Assembly (NCBI RefSeq): GCF_024721015.1
Contig: NZ_JANAIF010000024.1
Span: 1 to 59,435, forward strand
Length of the DNA: 59,435 nt
Direction: 5' to 3'
Source of the DNA: Xenorhabdus bovienii
GTDB taxonomy: Bacteria > Pseudomonadota > Gammaproteobacteria > Enterobacterales > Enterobacteriaceae
The translations under genes and the position numbers were made by a program. This document shows positions 51,895-59,435 of this stretch, one piece after another; position 1 is the stretch's first letter, and every line of letters starts with the position of its first letter. The notes beneath the pieces were generated by a model. The model ran no database searches. It was given only the letters and a program-made list of their open reading frames with translations, and was not told where the DNA came from.

Positions 51895-53205
51895 ATGAAA
51901 TTCCCTGGTAAACGTAAATCTAAACACTATTTTCCTGTCAGCCTGAGAGATCCTCTGCTCCAGCCCATCAAAGAAATGATAGATACTGAAAATAACCGAG
52001 CCTATATCGTTGGTATTGATCAAACACTGGTAGACATTGAAGCTAAGGTTGATGAGAGTTTTATCCAGCGTTATAACTTGAGCCAGGGGCATTCACTCGT
52101 CATTGAAGATGATGTCGCCGAGGCACTCTACAAAGAACTGACAGACAATAATTTGATTAGTCACGAATTTGCGGGTGGAACCATCGGTAATACTCTGCAT
52201 AATTATTCTGTTTTGGCTGACGATAAGTCCGTATTGCTTGGCACTATGTGTAATAACATCCAGATAGGGAGTTATGCATATTGTTATCTTTGCAATACAT
52301 CCAGCCGCATGGATTTGAATCATCTTCAGGGGGTTGATGGCCCAATTGGCCGTTGTTTTACCCTAGTGACTGAAAACGGTGAAAGGACATTCGCTATCAG
52401 TCCGGGATTAATGAACCAACTCCGTCCGGAAAATATCCCTGAACATATTATTGCGGAAGCATCAGCACTGGTGATTACCGCCTATCTGGTGCGTTGCAAA
52501 TCGGGTGATCCAATGCCGGAAGCAACGATGAAAGCCATCGAATATGCGAAAAAGCATAATGTGCCTGTTGTACTGACATTGGGAACAAAATACGTCATCG
52601 CTGATGATCCGCAGTGGTGGCGCGATTTCTTGGCAGAAAATGTTTCTGTGGTCGCCATGAATGAAGATGAAGCCCAAGAGCTGACGGGCTTTAGTGATCC
52701 TCTGCTGGCAGCAGACATGGCCTTAAATTGGGTGGATTTAGTGTTATGTACCGCAGGGCCGGCGGGACTGTATATGGCAGGTTATACCGAAGAAGAACAT
52801 AAACGTCAGACTTCACATCCATTATTGCCGGGTGCTATTGCTGAATTTAATCTCTATGAATTTAGTCGGGTGCTATGCAAAGCCGATTGCCAGAACCCAA
52901 TGCGAGTCTACTCCCATATTGAGCCTTATATGGGGGGGCCTGAAAAAATCATGAATACTAATGGGGCTGGCGATGGTGCATTGTCTGCATTGCTACATGA
53001 TATTACAGCCAATAGTTATCACCGAATGAATGTGCCTAACTCCAGTAAGCATATGCGCTCTTATTTGACGTACTCGTCATTGGCTCAGGTATGTAAATAC
53101 GCGAATAGAGTGAGTTATCAGGTATTGAGCCAGCACTCACCTCGCCTGATGCGTGGGTTGCCAGAGAAAGAAGATAGTTTGGAAGAATCTTACTGGGAAC
53201 GCTGA
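51895..53205 (+). CDS. gsk: Inosine-guanosine kinase
   Basis: PfkB-family nucleoside kinase of 436 residues (E. coli 434) in purine salvage. The C-terminal PfkB signature NTNGAGDGALSALLHD carries the catalytic Asp. The N-terminal substrate region FAGGTIGNTLHNYSVLADD is conserved. It is convergent with ybaL across a 10-bp hairpin. Confidence 0.97.
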   Translation: MKFPGKRKSKHYFPVSLRDPLLQPIKEMIDTENNRAYIVGIDQTLVDIEAKVDESFIQRYNLSQGHSLVIEDDVAEALYKELTDNNLISHEFAGGTIGNTLHNYSVLADDKSVLLGTMCNNIQIGSYAYCYLCNTSSRMDLNHLQGVDGPIGRCFTLVTENGERTFAISPGLMNQLRPENIPEHIIAEASALVITAYLVRCKSGDPMPEATMKAIEYAKKHNVPVVLTLGTKYVIADDPQWWRDFLAENVSVVAMNEDEAQELTGFSDPLLAADMALNWVDLVLCTAGPAGLYMAGYTEEEHKRQTSHPLLPGAIAEFNLYEFSRVLCKADCQNPMRVYSHIEPYMGGPEKIMNTNGAGDGALSALLHDITANSYHRMNVPNSSKHMRSYLTYSSLAQVCKYANRVSYQVLSQHSPRLMRGLPEKEDSLEESYWER

Positions 53206-53246
53206 TACTACGTTAACGATGCAACAACGTTGGTATGGTTTGTTCT

Positions 53247-53278
53247 GGAGTATCCCCCTGAAATCAGCGGGATACTCC
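53247..53278. terminator. Hairpin between gsk and ybaL
   Basis: A perfect 10-bp stem GGAGTATCCC (53247-53256) / GGGATACTCC (53269-53278), with CTGA/TCAG able to pair inside the loop. It is between convergent genes and has no T-run. Confidence 0.65.
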
Positions 53279-53337
53279 ATATCGATAACTAACTTGCTGT
53301 CGAAAATGACGGTGGTGGCTCTATCGGGCAAGTTGGC

Positions 53338-54987
53338 TCATACGTAGAGTGCATCAGCCATCGCTCTTGCTATTTCATGTTCACCAATAATGATGTGGTT
53401 AGTACCACGTTCCATAATATAGGTCACTTCATCATCATAGTGAGCACGCGCGATAATATTGATATCTGGTCGGATCTCTCTGGCATTCGCAACTATTTCA
53501 CCTGCTTCGTAGCCATTGGGGATAGTCAGAAATAACGTGCAGGCGCAATCAAGCCGCGCCAGAGCCATGATATCTTTGCTGGCAGCATTGCCCATCACAG
53601 CACTGATGCCCATTTTCCCTAATTCCTCAAATCGGGCACGTGTATCTTCAAGGACAACCAACGGGAAATTTCTTTCTTGCAACCGCTGGCAGAGAAGACG
53701 GCCGACTCGGCCATAGCCCACGATAATGGCATGGCCGCAGATATCAACCGGGATCTGAGTTTCTTCTTCCAGCGTTTCTTCTAATAATTGTTCTTCAATA
53801 GTTTCTGTTTTTTCCAGATAACGATCCAGCAAACTGAATAGAATCGGATTCAACATGATTGAGACAATGGCACCGGCCAGCACAAGGTTACGTGCTTCTC
53901 CATCCAGCAATCCTAAAGTGACGCCAAGTCCTGCCAGAATAAAGGCAAATTCCCCGATTTGAGCGAGACTGACGGAAATCGTCAGGGCTGTACGTCGTGA
54001 ATGACCAAACATTTTGACCAGAAGCATAGCTGCCAATGATTTGCCAATAATAATAATGACAAGGGTTCCCAGAATAGCAAGTGGCTGCTGGAACAATATC
54101 ATTGGATCAAACAACATGCCGACAGAGACAAAGAACAGAACTGCGAAAGCATCTCTTAACGGTAAGGTATCCTGTGCTGCCCGATGGCTCAGTTCTGACT
54201 CATTCAGTACCATACCAGCGAAAAATGCACCCAGAGCAAATGAGGCATCAAACAGCTTCACGGCTCCGTAAGCGACACCTAAGGCAATGGCGAGTACCGC
54301 CAGAGTAAATAACTCGCGGGAACCTGTGCTGGCTGTTTTTGCCAAAATCCAGGGGATCAGACGCCGACCGACAAAAACCATCAATAAAATGAAGGCCACA
54401 ACTTTGCCAATAGTCATAGCAAGTTCTAACAGCAATTGACCGATGTTGGCATTCTGGCTATCCAGTATACCTGCGGCTGCGGGCAGTAATACCAGCGCCA
54501 GTACCATAGCCAGGTCTTCAACGATCAACCAGCCAATAGCAATTTGCCCCCGCTGGCTATCAATGAGCTGCCGCTCTTCCAGCGCTCTGAGCAGAACGAC
54601 TGTGCTTGCAGTAGATAGACAGAGTCCAAAGACGATCCCAGTAAACAGCCCCCAGCCAAGCAGCGTTGATAACCCCACGCCTAGTAAGGTTGCGACGGCA
54701 ATTTGAGCGATGGCGCCCGGGATGGCAATTGATTTGACGGCTAACAAATCTTTAAGGGAAAAATGCAGACCGACACCAAACATCAGTAAGATCACGCCAA
54801 TTTCTGAAAGTTCGGGTGCCAGAGAGGTATCGGCAACAAAACCTGGGGTAAAAGGCCCAGCAAGTACACCTGCCGTAAGGTATCCTACCAGAGGTGAGAT
54901 TTTCAGGCGTTGGGCAAGCATGCCAAGCAGATAGGCGAGTACAAAACCGCCAACAATGGTCGTGATAAGAGGTGTCGAATGCTCCAT
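53338..54987 (-). CDS. ybaL: CPA2-family cation:proton antiporter YbaL
   Basis: Kef-type antiporter of 549 residues (E. coli 558). About 12 membrane helices with SFALGAFFAGMVLNESE are followed by a cytosolic RCK_N (TrkA-N) domain from about residue 410; its nucleotide-binding loop is VGYGRVGRLL. The C terminus is about 10 residues shorter than in E. coli. The ATG at 54987 follows GGAG at 5 bases; an upstream in-frame ATG lacks homology. It may form part of K+/H+ homeostasis; the E. coli homologue was linked to fosmidomycin (RosB-like) resistance only by position. Confidence 0.94.
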   Translation of the reverse strand: MEHSTPLITTIVGGFVLAYLLGMLAQRLKISPLVGYLTAGVLAGPFTPGFVADTSLAPELSEIGVILLMFGVGLHFSLKDLLAVKSIAIPGAIAQIAVATLLGVGLSTLLGWGLFTGIVFGLCLSTASTVVLLRALEERQLIDSQRGQIAIGWLIVEDLAMVLALVLLPAAAGILDSQNANIGQLLLELAMTIGKVVAFILLMVFVGRRLIPWILAKTASTGSRELFTLAVLAIALGVAYGAVKLFDASFALGAFFAGMVLNESELSHRAAQDTLPLRDAFAVLFFVSVGMLFDPMILFQQPLAILGTLVIIIIGKSLAAMLLVKMFGHSRRTALTISVSLAQIGEFAFILAGLGVTLGLLDGEARNLVLAGAIVSIMLNPILFSLLDRYLEKTETIEEQLLEETLEEETQIPVDICGHAIIVGYGRVGRLLCQRLQERNFPLVVLEDTRARFEELGKMGISAVMGNAASKDIMALARLDCACTLFLTIPNGYEAGEIVANAREIRPDINIIARAHYDDEVTYIMERGTNHIIIGEHEIARAMADALYV

Positions 54988-55100
54988 CAAGGCTCCTTCT
55001 GGGTTAGGCAATAATATCGATTGTAGGGTTAGGTGAGGTAATAATGTATTGTATAAATCATTTAAAACAAAGCTGATAAAAAATATATTTATAGGTAAAA

Positions 55101-55150
55101 ATGTAGATGATCTACATAAATGCTATTTTAATGGTATTTTATGTAGATCT
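55101..55150 (-). promoter_or_regulatory. Three copies of an 8-bp element upstream of ybaL
   Basis: ATGTAGAT-G-ATCTACAT (55101-55117) is a perfect 17-bp palindrome. A third half ATGTAGATC lies at 55141-55149, 40 bases from the first. Read on the minus strand towards ybaL, the order allows two exclusive hairpins: far copy with middle (9 bp), or middle with last, which is then followed by TTTTT. This may be an operator or an attenuator-like leader. Confidence 0.55.
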
Positions 55151-55216
55151 TGTCATTATTTACGCTTGTTTACAAAGGAAAATGTTATTTAGATGATAAA
55201 GTTATTATGTTGTTTT

Positions 55217-56446
55217 TCATGGTTTTTCGTGTGGTTTTCTTTCTATATTTGGCAGGAATAGAGTGAAAATGCCAATAAGTGGTAGAAAAGCACAGATTTT
55301 GTAAACTAATTCTATACTGGTTTTATCCGCTACATAACCGAGCACGGCTGCACCGATACCTCCCATGCCGAACGCCAGCCCAAAGAACAAACCTGCAATC
55401 ATTCCCGTTTTGCCAGGAATGAGTTCTTGAGCGTAGACCAGGATAGCAGAAAATGCAGATGCTAATATCAGGCCAATGACTACGGTAAGGGGCCCCGTCC
55501 AGAATAGTGATGTATAAGGTAAAAGCAGAGTAAAAGGCGCAACGCCAAGAATTGATCCCCATATGACATATTTCCGGCCTATTTTATCCCCGATAGGCCC
55601 CCCAATCATGGTGCCTGCAGCTACAGCAAATAAAAAAATGAACAGATGGATCTGGGCATTTTGTACTGAAAGGCCGAACTTCTGGATCAGATAAAAAGTG
55701 TAGTAGCTGCTGATACTGGTGAGATAGAAATATTTTGAGAAAATCAGGAGCAGCAGAATGGCAAAAGAACGCACAATCATTTTTCTGGGGAAATTCGGCT
55801 GAGAAATATGAGTGGATGATAGGGACTTAGAAGCTCGGTGCTGCATCTTATACCATTGGCTGACTTGCAACAGAATGACGATTGCCAGCAGTGCTGCCAG
55901 AGAAAACCACCCGATATTTCCCTTGCCATAAGGAGCGATGAAAATTGCAGCCAGCAGAGGCCCCAGTGAGCTTCCCAGATTGCCACCTACCTGAAACAGG
56001 GATTGTGCCAGTCCATGACGTCCTCCGGAGGCCATTCTCGCAACCCGTGATGACTCAGGATGAAAGACGGATGATCCTGTACCGACCAGTGCAGCGGCCA
56101 GTAAGATGATAGGGAAACTTTCGGCATAAGCCAGTAGAAGCAGTCCAGACAGGGTGAATCCCATCCCGATGGGCAGTGAGTAGGGCTGTGGATATTTATC
56201 CGTATACAGACCAATGAGGGGTTGTAGCAGGGATGCGGTTACCTGATAAACTAGTGTAATCATCCCAACTTGAATGAAACTTAGGGTAAATTCAGATTGC
56301 AATAATGGATAAATAGCCAAAATCAGCGATTGAATCATATCATTAAGCAGATGGGATAAGCTGATTGCACCGAGAATTGAAAAAACAGTCTGATGTGTTT
56401 TTCTTGATGAATCAGGCAATTGTTCTGTGTTGCTTTGTTCACTCAT
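55217..56446 (-). CDS. fsr: Fosmidomycin resistance MFS transporter Fsr
   Basis: Inner-membrane MFS exporter of 409 residues (E. coli 406) that confers fosmidomycin resistance when overexpressed. Strong similarity to E. coli Fsr includes LGAISLSHLLNDMIQSLIL, GTGSSVFHPESSRVARMASG (about residues 120-140) and GGPIGDKIGRKYVIWGSILG. Twelve membrane helices. It is followed by ybaL after 229 bases, as in E. coli. Confidence 0.95.
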   Translation of the reverse strand: MSEQSNTEQLPDSSRKTHQTVFSILGAISLSHLLNDMIQSLILAIYPLLQSEFTLSFIQVGMITLVYQVTASLLQPLIGLYTDKYPQPYSLPIGMGFTLSGLLLLAYAESFPIILLAAALVGTGSSVFHPESSRVARMASGGRHGLAQSLFQVGGNLGSSLGPLLAAIFIAPYGKGNIGWFSLAALLAIVILLQVSQWYKMQHRASKSLSSTHISQPNFPRKMIVRSFAILLLLIFSKYFYLTSISSYYTFYLIQKFGLSVQNAQIHLFIFLFAVAAGTMIGGPIGDKIGRKYVIWGSILGVAPFTLLLPYTSLFWTGPLTVVIGLILASAFSAILVYAQELIPGKTGMIAGLFFGLAFGMGGIGAAVLGYVADKTSIELVYKICAFLPLIGIFTLFLPNIERKPHEKP

Positions 56447-56815
56447 ATTGGTTGTCTCATCAATCCATCCTGTGTTGTATGGCGTTGAATTGTTGTTTAA
56501 TTGTTACACTTTAATACATATTAGACCGCTAATAAAATTTTTACTTACCTTGATATAATTTGATACTTATCCCATAAAAATGAAATAAAACCCTAATTAA
56601 TGACACAATTCTGTAATCTTGATTGGAAAATATATCCTAGCACCTAGGTGCCATCATTCTATTCTGGTGTTGGATTCGAGCCTGTTCCGGCAGAGGCACT
56701 GTTGTATAAACATTGCTGTCGAAAAGTAGCATGGCTCAATGGGATAGGTTTATAATTTTCATAAAACTAATAATTGTTACATCACAGATAAAATTTAAGG
56801 AACATGGAGATACCC
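56447..56815. promoter_or_regulatory. fsr-ushA divergent intergenic region
   Basis: 369 bases with promoters for both genes and no recognisable small gene. It contains a perfect 12-bp palindrome GCACCTAGGTGC (56640-56651), a candidate operator of unknown factor. Just before ushA the leader reads AACATGGAGATACCC, with GGAG as ribosome-binding site. Confidence 0.5.
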
Positions 56816-58474
56816 ATGAAATTTTCGTTCAAAACACCAGCATGTGCCCTTGTCGTTTCTTTATCATTATTACCGATAAGTGCAACTGCTTGGGAAAAGA
56901 ATAAAACTTACGATATTACAATCCTGCATACTAACGATCATCATGGCCACTTCTGGCAGAACGATCATGGTGAGTATGGCCTGGCAGCTCAGAAAACACT
57001 GGTAGATTCTATCCGTCAGGAAGTTGCCAAAAAAGGAGGCAGTGTGTTGTTGTTATCGGGAGGTGACATCAATACTGGCGTACCCGAATCGGACATGCAG
57101 GATGCTGAGCCAGATTTTAAGGGAATGAATTTAGTGGGTTATGACGCAATGGCGTTGGGGAATCATGAGTTTGATAAACCTTTAAACGTGTTGCATCAGC
57201 AGGAAAAATGGGCCAATTTCCCATTTCTGTCTGCTAACATTTATCAAACCAGTACTGGCAAGCGTTTATTTAAGCCGTATGTGATGTTTGATGAGCAAGG
57301 CGTGAAAATTGCGGTGATTGGTTTGACCACCGATGATACGGCAAAAGTAGGCAATCCAGCCAACTTCCCTGATGTCGAATTCCGAGTACCGGCCGAAGAA
57401 GCGAAAAAAGTTATTGATGAGCTGAAAAAGAACGAAAAACCGGATGTGATCATTGCCGCAACCCATATGGGGCATTATAACGATGGGCATCATGGCAGCA
57501 ATGCGCCGGGGGATGTTGAAATGGCACGCAGTTTGCCTGCGGGTTATTTAAATATGATTGTAGGGGGGCATTCACAAGATCCAGTCTGCATGTCAACAGA
57601 AAACAAAAACTACAAACAAGTGGATTATGTACCAGGAACACCTTGCTCACCCGATCGCCAAAATGGAACATGGATTGTGCAGGCACATGAATGGGGCAAA
57701 TATGTCGGCCGTGCTGATTTCCAATTTCGTAATGGTGAATTCAAATTAGTTCACTATCAATTGATCCCCATCAACTTACAGAAAAAAGTAAAAAACGAAG
57801 ATGGCAGCACAGGGAGTGCTTATTACACTCATCAAATTACTCAGCATCCTGAAATGCTGAAACTGTTGACACCATATCAGGATAAAGGCAGCCGGAAATT
57901 AAATGTCCAAGTGGGCGCAGTAGATGGAAAATTGGAAGGTGATCGCAGTAAAGTGCGTTTCGTCCAGACCAATATGGCGCATCTTGTACTGGCGGCTCAG
58001 ATGGAACGGACAAATGCTGATTTTGCCGTGATGAGTGGGGGTGGTATTCGTGATTCTATCGAAGCAGGGGATATTACTTACAAAGATGTCCTGAAAGTTC
58101 ATCCATTTGCTAACCAACTGGTTTATGTGGATTTCAAAGGTAGAGAAGTCTTGCCATATTTGACGGCCGTGGCAAATATGGAAACGGATTCAGGTGCTTA
58201 CGGGCAGTTTTATAATGTCAGTTTTGTGGTTGATGGCAAAAAAATCAGTGATGTGAAAATTGGCGGCAAGCCGTTAGATCCTAATAAAACTTATCGTATG
58301 GCTACCCTGAACTTTAACGCTATCGGAGGTGATGGCTATCCACGTGTCGATAACTTACCTGGGTATGTGGATACCGGTTTTGTTGATGCTGAAGTGTTGA
58401 AGGGCTATATCGAGACGCATTCTCCATTGAAAGTTGCCGATTATGAGCCGAAAGGTGAAATCGTTCATAAGTAA
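56816..58474 (+). CDS. ushA: Periplasmic 5'-nucleotidase / UDP-sugar hydrolase
   Basis: Bifunctional periplasmic enzyme of 552 residues (E. coli 550). A signal peptide (MKFSFKTPACALVVSLSLLP...ATA) precedes WEKNKTYDIT. The two-metal phosphatase domain shows ILHTNDHHGHFW, SGGDINTG, ALGNHEFDKP, ATHMGHY and GGHSQDP. The C-terminal 5'-nucleotidase domain has GGGIRDSIEAGDITY and FNAIGGDGYP. The start is set at 56816 with GGAG 7 bases upstream; an ATG 12 bases earlier overlaps that site. It follows the E. coli order fsr-ushA. Confidence 0.97.
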   Translation: MKFSFKTPACALVVSLSLLPISATAWEKNKTYDITILHTNDHHGHFWQNDHGEYGLAAQKTLVDSIRQEVAKKGGSVLLLSGGDINTGVPESDMQDAEPDFKGMNLVGYDAMALGNHEFDKPLNVLHQQEKWANFPFLSANIYQTSTGKRLFKPYVMFDEQGVKIAVIGLTTDDTAKVGNPANFPDVEFRVPAEEAKKVIDELKKNEKPDVIIAATHMGHYNDGHHGSNAPGDVEMARSLPAGYLNMIVGGHSQDPVCMSTENKNYKQVDYVPGTPCSPDRQNGTWIVQAHEWGKYVGRADFQFRNGEFKLVHYQLIPINLQKKVKNEDGSTGSAYYTHQITQHPEMLKLLTPYQDKGSRKLNVQVGAVDGKLEGDRSKVRFVQTNMAHLVLAAQMERTNADFAVMSGGGIRDSIEAGDITYKDVLKVHPFANQLVYVDFKGREVLPYLTAVANMETDSGAYGQFYNVSFVVDGKKISDVKIGGKPLDPNKTYRMATLNFNAIGGDGYPRVDNLPGYVDTGFVDAEVLKGYIETHSPLKVADYEPKGEIVHK

Positions 58475-58517
58475 TTAATGGCAGTAATTGATAGATAGTC
58501 GTTAATTATCTGTATAA

Positions 58518-58555
58518 AAAGACCACCTGTAAGATAGGTGGTCTTTACTTATTAT
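58518..58555 (+). terminator. ushA terminator
   Basis: A perfect 11-bp stem AAAGACCACCT (58518-58528) / AGGTGGTCTTT (58536-58546), loop of 7, then ACTTATTAT. Confidence 0.88.
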
Positions 58556-58608
58556 ACTGAGTGGTTTTAAGTTATCTAAAATAGGAACGGTTGAAACTAA
58601 ATAATAAT

Positions 58609-59129
58609 CTAATTATTAAAAATCATAGTGATTAATGGATTGATTTCTCCTTTTGTTGGTAATTTTTTAAGCCCATGTTTCATATATAATTCTATGAGTT
58701 TTAGATTGTTTTTACACTCTAAAGCAATGATTCTTCCTCCTATTAGTGTTTTTACTGTAGTGATAATATTCTTTATATAAAGAAAAATTTCTCTGAAATT
58801 TATTGAATTTCTAACTAATGAGAAATTTTTAGCTACTTGACCAATCAAGTAAACTTTTATTGTATTTGCGCTTTTACTTATACCGTCAAGTTTTTTAATT
58901 TTTGTCTTTGAAATGGAAAAATTTTGTGTTGATAGCTCCTTGTAAGTTAAAGAAAAATAGGCAAGAATAACTCCTTTTTCATTCAGAATTGGGTAAGTTC
59001 TGGTGACATCTGCCAATTCAAACCTAATTGATTTTAAATGTAAAAATGATTCTACATCGTGGTTTGATGGGCAGGAGAAGGACAGTAAGTATTCTTTTGT
59101 TCTTTCTCTGCCAAGAACCGATAATACAT
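58609..59129 (-). pseudogene. GNAT-fold acetyltransferase toxin-like gene, start out of frame
   Basis: The coding frame is open from 59184 down to the TAA at 58609. It reads VLSVLGRERTKEYLLSFSCP, then DVESFLHLKSI, YFSLTYKEL, KKLDGIS, YLIGQVAKN, VGGRIIALE-type LIGGRIIALEC and LYMKHGLKKL. This is the pattern I recall for single-domain GNAT acetyltransferases found with a small antitoxin. No ATG, GTG or TTG lies in frame before TTG at 59016, which would remove about 37 conserved residues. The only well-placed start is ATG at 59129-59127, behind AGGA, and it is two bases out of phase. The toxin may therefore be inactivated, or may start at a non-AUG codon coupled to the antitoxin stop. Very AT-rich, unlike its neighbours, suggesting recent transfer. 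Confidence 0.55.
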
Positions 59130-59132
59130 TTC

Positions 59133-59300
59133 CTAGAGTGAGAATTTTCGTTTTAATATTTCTATTGCCTCGATTTGTTCTGCTTCAATATCTATTTTTT
59201 TGAAATTTTCTTTAGGTTTTCGTTTATTAGCCTTTCTCAGCATTTTTATTGCTTTTGGATCGGTGATGACAATTTGTCTGAAAAATGATGAAGTGGCCAT
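59133..59300 (-). CDS. Small antitoxin-like protein upstream of GNAT gene
   Basis: 55 residues beginning MATSSFFRQIVITDPKAIKM and ending ILKRKFSL; very Lys/Ile-rich. The ATG at 59300 has an ideal AAAAGGAG ribosome-binding site. Its stop lies 3 bases before the only plausible toxin ATG. The MATSS..F.I.D..A opening resembles short antitoxins paired with GNAT toxins of this type (recollection of the family, not tested). The C-terminal half would bind the toxin, the N-terminal half DNA, if it behaves like other type II antitoxins. Confidence 0.65.
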   Translation of the reverse strand: MATSSFFRQIVITDPKAIKMLRKANKRKPKENFKKIDIEAEQIEAIEILKRKFSL

Positions 59301-59335
59301 TTTTATCTCCTTTTATTTAAATTTATTAAATTACA

Positions 59336-59367
59336 TAAATAAGTTATACGAAATAGTAAATAAGTTA
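59336..59367. repeat. 11-bp direct repeats upstream of the antitoxin gene
   Basis: TAAATAAGTTA occurs at 59336-59346 and 59357-59367, spaced 21 bases start to start, i.e. two helical turns. It sits 36-67 bases upstream of the antitoxin start, a sensible place for an autoregulatory operator. Confidence 0.6.
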
Positions 59368-59435
59368 ATCAATGAAATTATCTGCACTTTTGTTATAGTC
59401 GGTAATACAATACACTGACTTACCGCGTCCACTAA

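Noticed and set aside
59368..59435. tRNA or attachment site at the right end
   Set aside because: No cloverleaf or GGTTC-type T arm is seen.

Overview
The window is a stretch of enterobacterial core chromosome. The order yajR, cyoEDCBA, ampG, yajG, bolA, tig, clpP, clpX, lon, hupB, ppiD, ybaV, fadM, queC, decR, mdlAB, glnK-amtB, tesB, ffs, hha-tomB, acrBAR, mscK, rsmS, priC, apt, dnaX, ybaB, recR, htpG, adk, hemH, gsk, ybaL, fsr, ushA follows the E. coli map almost gene for gene. Several E. coli genes are absent (ybaE, cof, ybaY/Z/A, ylaB/C, maa, ybaN, aes). A chitinase of the insect-pathogen type lies at one end, a lone wzz sits between hemH and gsk, and a cysteine desulfhydrase-like gene sits beside decR. 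Together these suggest a Morganellaceae genome, most likely Xenorhabdus or Photorhabdus (inference, not proven).

Layout. 1-1.5 kb: a GH18 chitinase whose N terminus lies in another reading frame. 1.5-11.5 kb: a leftward block of respiration and envelope genes (yajR, cytochrome bo3 operon, a Tsx/OmpK-type porin, ampG, yajG). 11.7-22.2 kb: a rightward proteostasis block (bolA, tig, clpP, clpX, lon, hupB, ppiD, ybaV, fadM). 22.3-24.7 kb: queC and a cysteine desulfhydrase-like gene facing the Lrp-family regulator decR. 24.7-31 kb: an ABC exporter pair, the nitrogen operon glnK-amtB and tesB. 31.6-32.5 kb: 4.5S RNA and the hha/tomB pair. 33-38.2 kb: the AcrAB efflux pump and its repressor. 38.4-53.2 kb: mechanosensitive channel, replication restart, purine salvage, DnaX, recombination, HtpG, Adk, ferrochelatase, Wzz and guanosine kinase. 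53.3-58.5 kb: ybaL, fsr, ushA. 58.6-59.4 kb: a very AT-rich GNAT toxin / small antitoxin module.

Regulation readable in the DNA: heat-shock (sigma32) promoters before clpP, lon and htpG; a sigma54 promoter for glnK-amtB with a perfect NtrC half-site pair overlapping the mdlB stop codon; an AcrR operator between acrA and acrR; the complete dnaX -1 frameshift signal; and many stem-loop terminators.

Most of the window is ordinary core genome. The points most worth a second look are the two frameshifted gene starts at the ends (chitinase and GNAT toxin), an A at 4.5S RNA position 49, a hairpin masking the ybaV ribosome-binding site, alternative hairpins upstream of ybaL, and an 11-bp duplication over the acrR start codon. 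I saw no CRISPR array, tRNA, rRNA, insertion sequence or prophage.
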